DNA from: Branchinecta lynchi
Taxonomy: Eukaryota; Arthropoda; Branchiopoda; Anostraca; Branchinectidae
Direction of reading: 5' to 3'
Length of the DNA stretch: 64,000 nt
Assembly (NCBI GenBank): GCA_023053575.1
Contig: JAKZAP010000018.1
Location: 10,974,001 to 11,038,000, forward strand
Shown here: piece by piece, positions 62,606 through 64,000 of the stretch
Position numbering within the stretch: position 1 is the first letter of the stretch
How the letters are laid out: every line of letters begins with the position of its first letter
Position numbers and translations under genes: made by a program
Notes under the pieces: generated by a model
Told to the model about the DNA's origin: nothing
The model's database searches: none
The model's input: the letters and a program-made list of their open reading frames with translations, nothing else

Positions 62606-64000
62606 TATGGCACTTGAGCTTACTCAAGTGCCATATAGCGATTGTAATTTCTGTCCTTCAGTCGGTCTGTCGGTCTGTCGGTCCCGGTTTTGCTAGTTCG
62701 GGCACTTCCAGATAAGCTAGGACGATGAAACTTGGCAGGCATATCAGGAACTGGACCGGATTAAATTAGAAATGGTCGATTCCCCGATCCGACCATCTGG
62801 AGGGGAGTGGAGGGAGGGGGAATCCGGAAATCTTGGAAAACACTTAGAGTGGAGGGATCCGGATGAAACTTGGTGGAAAGTACAAGCGAAAGTCCTAGAT
62901 ACGTGACTGATATAACCGGAACGGATCCGCTCACTTTGGGGGAGTTGGGGGGGGGGGGGAGAAGTCCGAATTTGTAGTGATCCCGCGAGTTCCGCGCTTC
63001 CTGATGTGCTGGGATGATGGAAATTGACAGGCATGTCTGGGAACCGACCAGATTAAATAGGAAATCGTCAATTCCCCGATTCGACCATCTGGGGGGGGGG
63101 GGGAGTAGAGGGAGGGTGAAGCCAAAATTTTAGGTATTTTTAGCTTGCGAACGGGTGATCAGATCTTGATGAAAGTTGATATTTAGGATGACCTCGTGTC
63201 TCAGACATCTCACTTTAAATCCGGGCCGGATCCGATGACACTGGGGGGAGTTGGAGGAGGGAGCCGGAAATTTTGAGAAACGCTTAGAGTGGAGGGATCG
63301 GGATGAAACTTGGTGGGAAAAACAAGCACAAGTCCTAGACACGTCATTGACATAACCGGACCGGATCAGGGCACTGTGGGGGAGTTGGGGTGGGGGTCCG
63401 GATTTCTAGCGATCCCGCGTATTCGGCATACTTCCTGATGTCCTAGGGCGATGAAACTTGGCAGGTATGTCAGGGATCCAAACAGATTGACTTGAGAACA
63501 GCCGTTTCCCTGACCCGACGATCGTGGGGGGAGTGGGTGGATGGGGTGTCCGGAATCTAGTGGCGTGCATAACTTTTGAACGGGTGATCGGATTTGAATG
63601 AAACTTGTCTGTTGAGCTATCACCTCGGACGTTCAGTGTCACGTCCTGGTCGGGTCCAATACCTGTGGGGATGGGGGGGGGGTGGAAAACTCAAGAAACT
63701 CTAAAAGCAGAGGGATTGGGACGAAACTTAATGGATGGAACAAGCATTAGGCCTAGATGAAATTGACGGAGCCAGATGGTTTAGGGGCTCTGTGGGGGGA
63801 GTTGGAGGGGGTTTCCTGGAATTCCGGTAGTCGTGAGTTAGAATAGTTCCAGATGTAAAACGACAACGAAACTTTGCAGGCATATTAGCGACCCGAACTA
63901 TCTTGACGTAAGAACCTAACACAACATACCCCTGGAAACTTCCGTTCCTAGATCCGAGCATTTTTTGGGGAGCAAGAGAAGAGAAATATGGAAATTGACT
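62606..64000 (+). repeat. Family B element, cut by the window end
   Basis: It starts with a T-run and the perfect hairpin at 62,606-62,635 (TATGGCACTTGAG / CTCAAGTGCCATA), then GCGATTG, a GTCGGTCTGTC run and at least ten units with cores at about 62,724, 62,863, 63,012, 63,168, 63,302, 63,449 and 63,595. Three unit types (a, c and b) alternate regularly. The G-boxes lie at ~130 bp spacing. Confidence 0.85.

Overview
The window is eukaryotic, gene-poor, transposon-rich DNA, most likely from an invertebrate metazoan. Long reading frames are almost confined to non-LTR retrotransposons. Short open stretches bounded by GT/AG splice signals look like scattered exons, and several DNA-transposon superfamilies can be told apart by target-site duplications (TSDs). 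I cannot name the phylum, and I see no tRNA, rRNA, operon or CRISPR array.

Two repeat families dominate. Family A (about 1 kb, at 6.1-7.5, 9.4-10.2, 11.5-18.5, 20.6-21.6, 39.1-43.4, 46.8-47.1, 48.5-50.6 and 50.9-56.3 kb) has a GGGATCCC palindrome near each end, a CTGTC-rich head and four to five degenerate ~140 bp tandem units. Family B (1-4.0, 4.6-4.8, 57.5-58.4 and 62.6-64.0 kb) starts with a longer hairpin and a CTGTC run, then G-rich ~110-130 bp units. Both contain the same core ending in GATGAAACTTGG and seem to share one plan.

Three LINEs sit inside family A copies: LINE-1 (13.8-18.4 kb, minus; ORF1 with a PHD finger and zinc knuckles, ORF2 with one frameshift), a decayed 5'-truncated LINE-3 (41.2-43.3 kb, minus) and LINE-2 (52.0-55.95 kb, plus; both ORFs intact). 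DNA elements include Mutator-like fold-backs with 9 bp TSDs (8.2, 26.9 and 44.9 kb), Mutator-like elements whose ends are ~18 bp minisatellites (29.3 and 61.0 kb), hAT-like MITEs (24.1 and 51.0 kb), Harbinger-like MITEs (6.2 and 37.8 kb), a TA-flanked MITE with an internal 21 bp minisatellite (33.9 kb) and a CCCGATGAAAAATT-ended MITE (5.1 and 42.9 kb).

Host-gene evidence is fragmentary. Minus-strand exon candidates at 19.2 and 10.9 kb join in phase over an 8.2 kb intron that holds LINE-1. Plus-strand candidates lie at 4.1, 21.8, 22.75, 23.6, 29.1 and 32.2-36.4 kb. Minus-strand candidates lie at 22.3, 24.8 and 47.9 kb. A FLYWCH-like ORF lies at 31.6 kb. None of these proteins could be named. 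The 31.3-39.0 kb stretch is bounded by inverted minisatellite blocks and may be one very large Mutator-like element or an insertion-rich gene locus.
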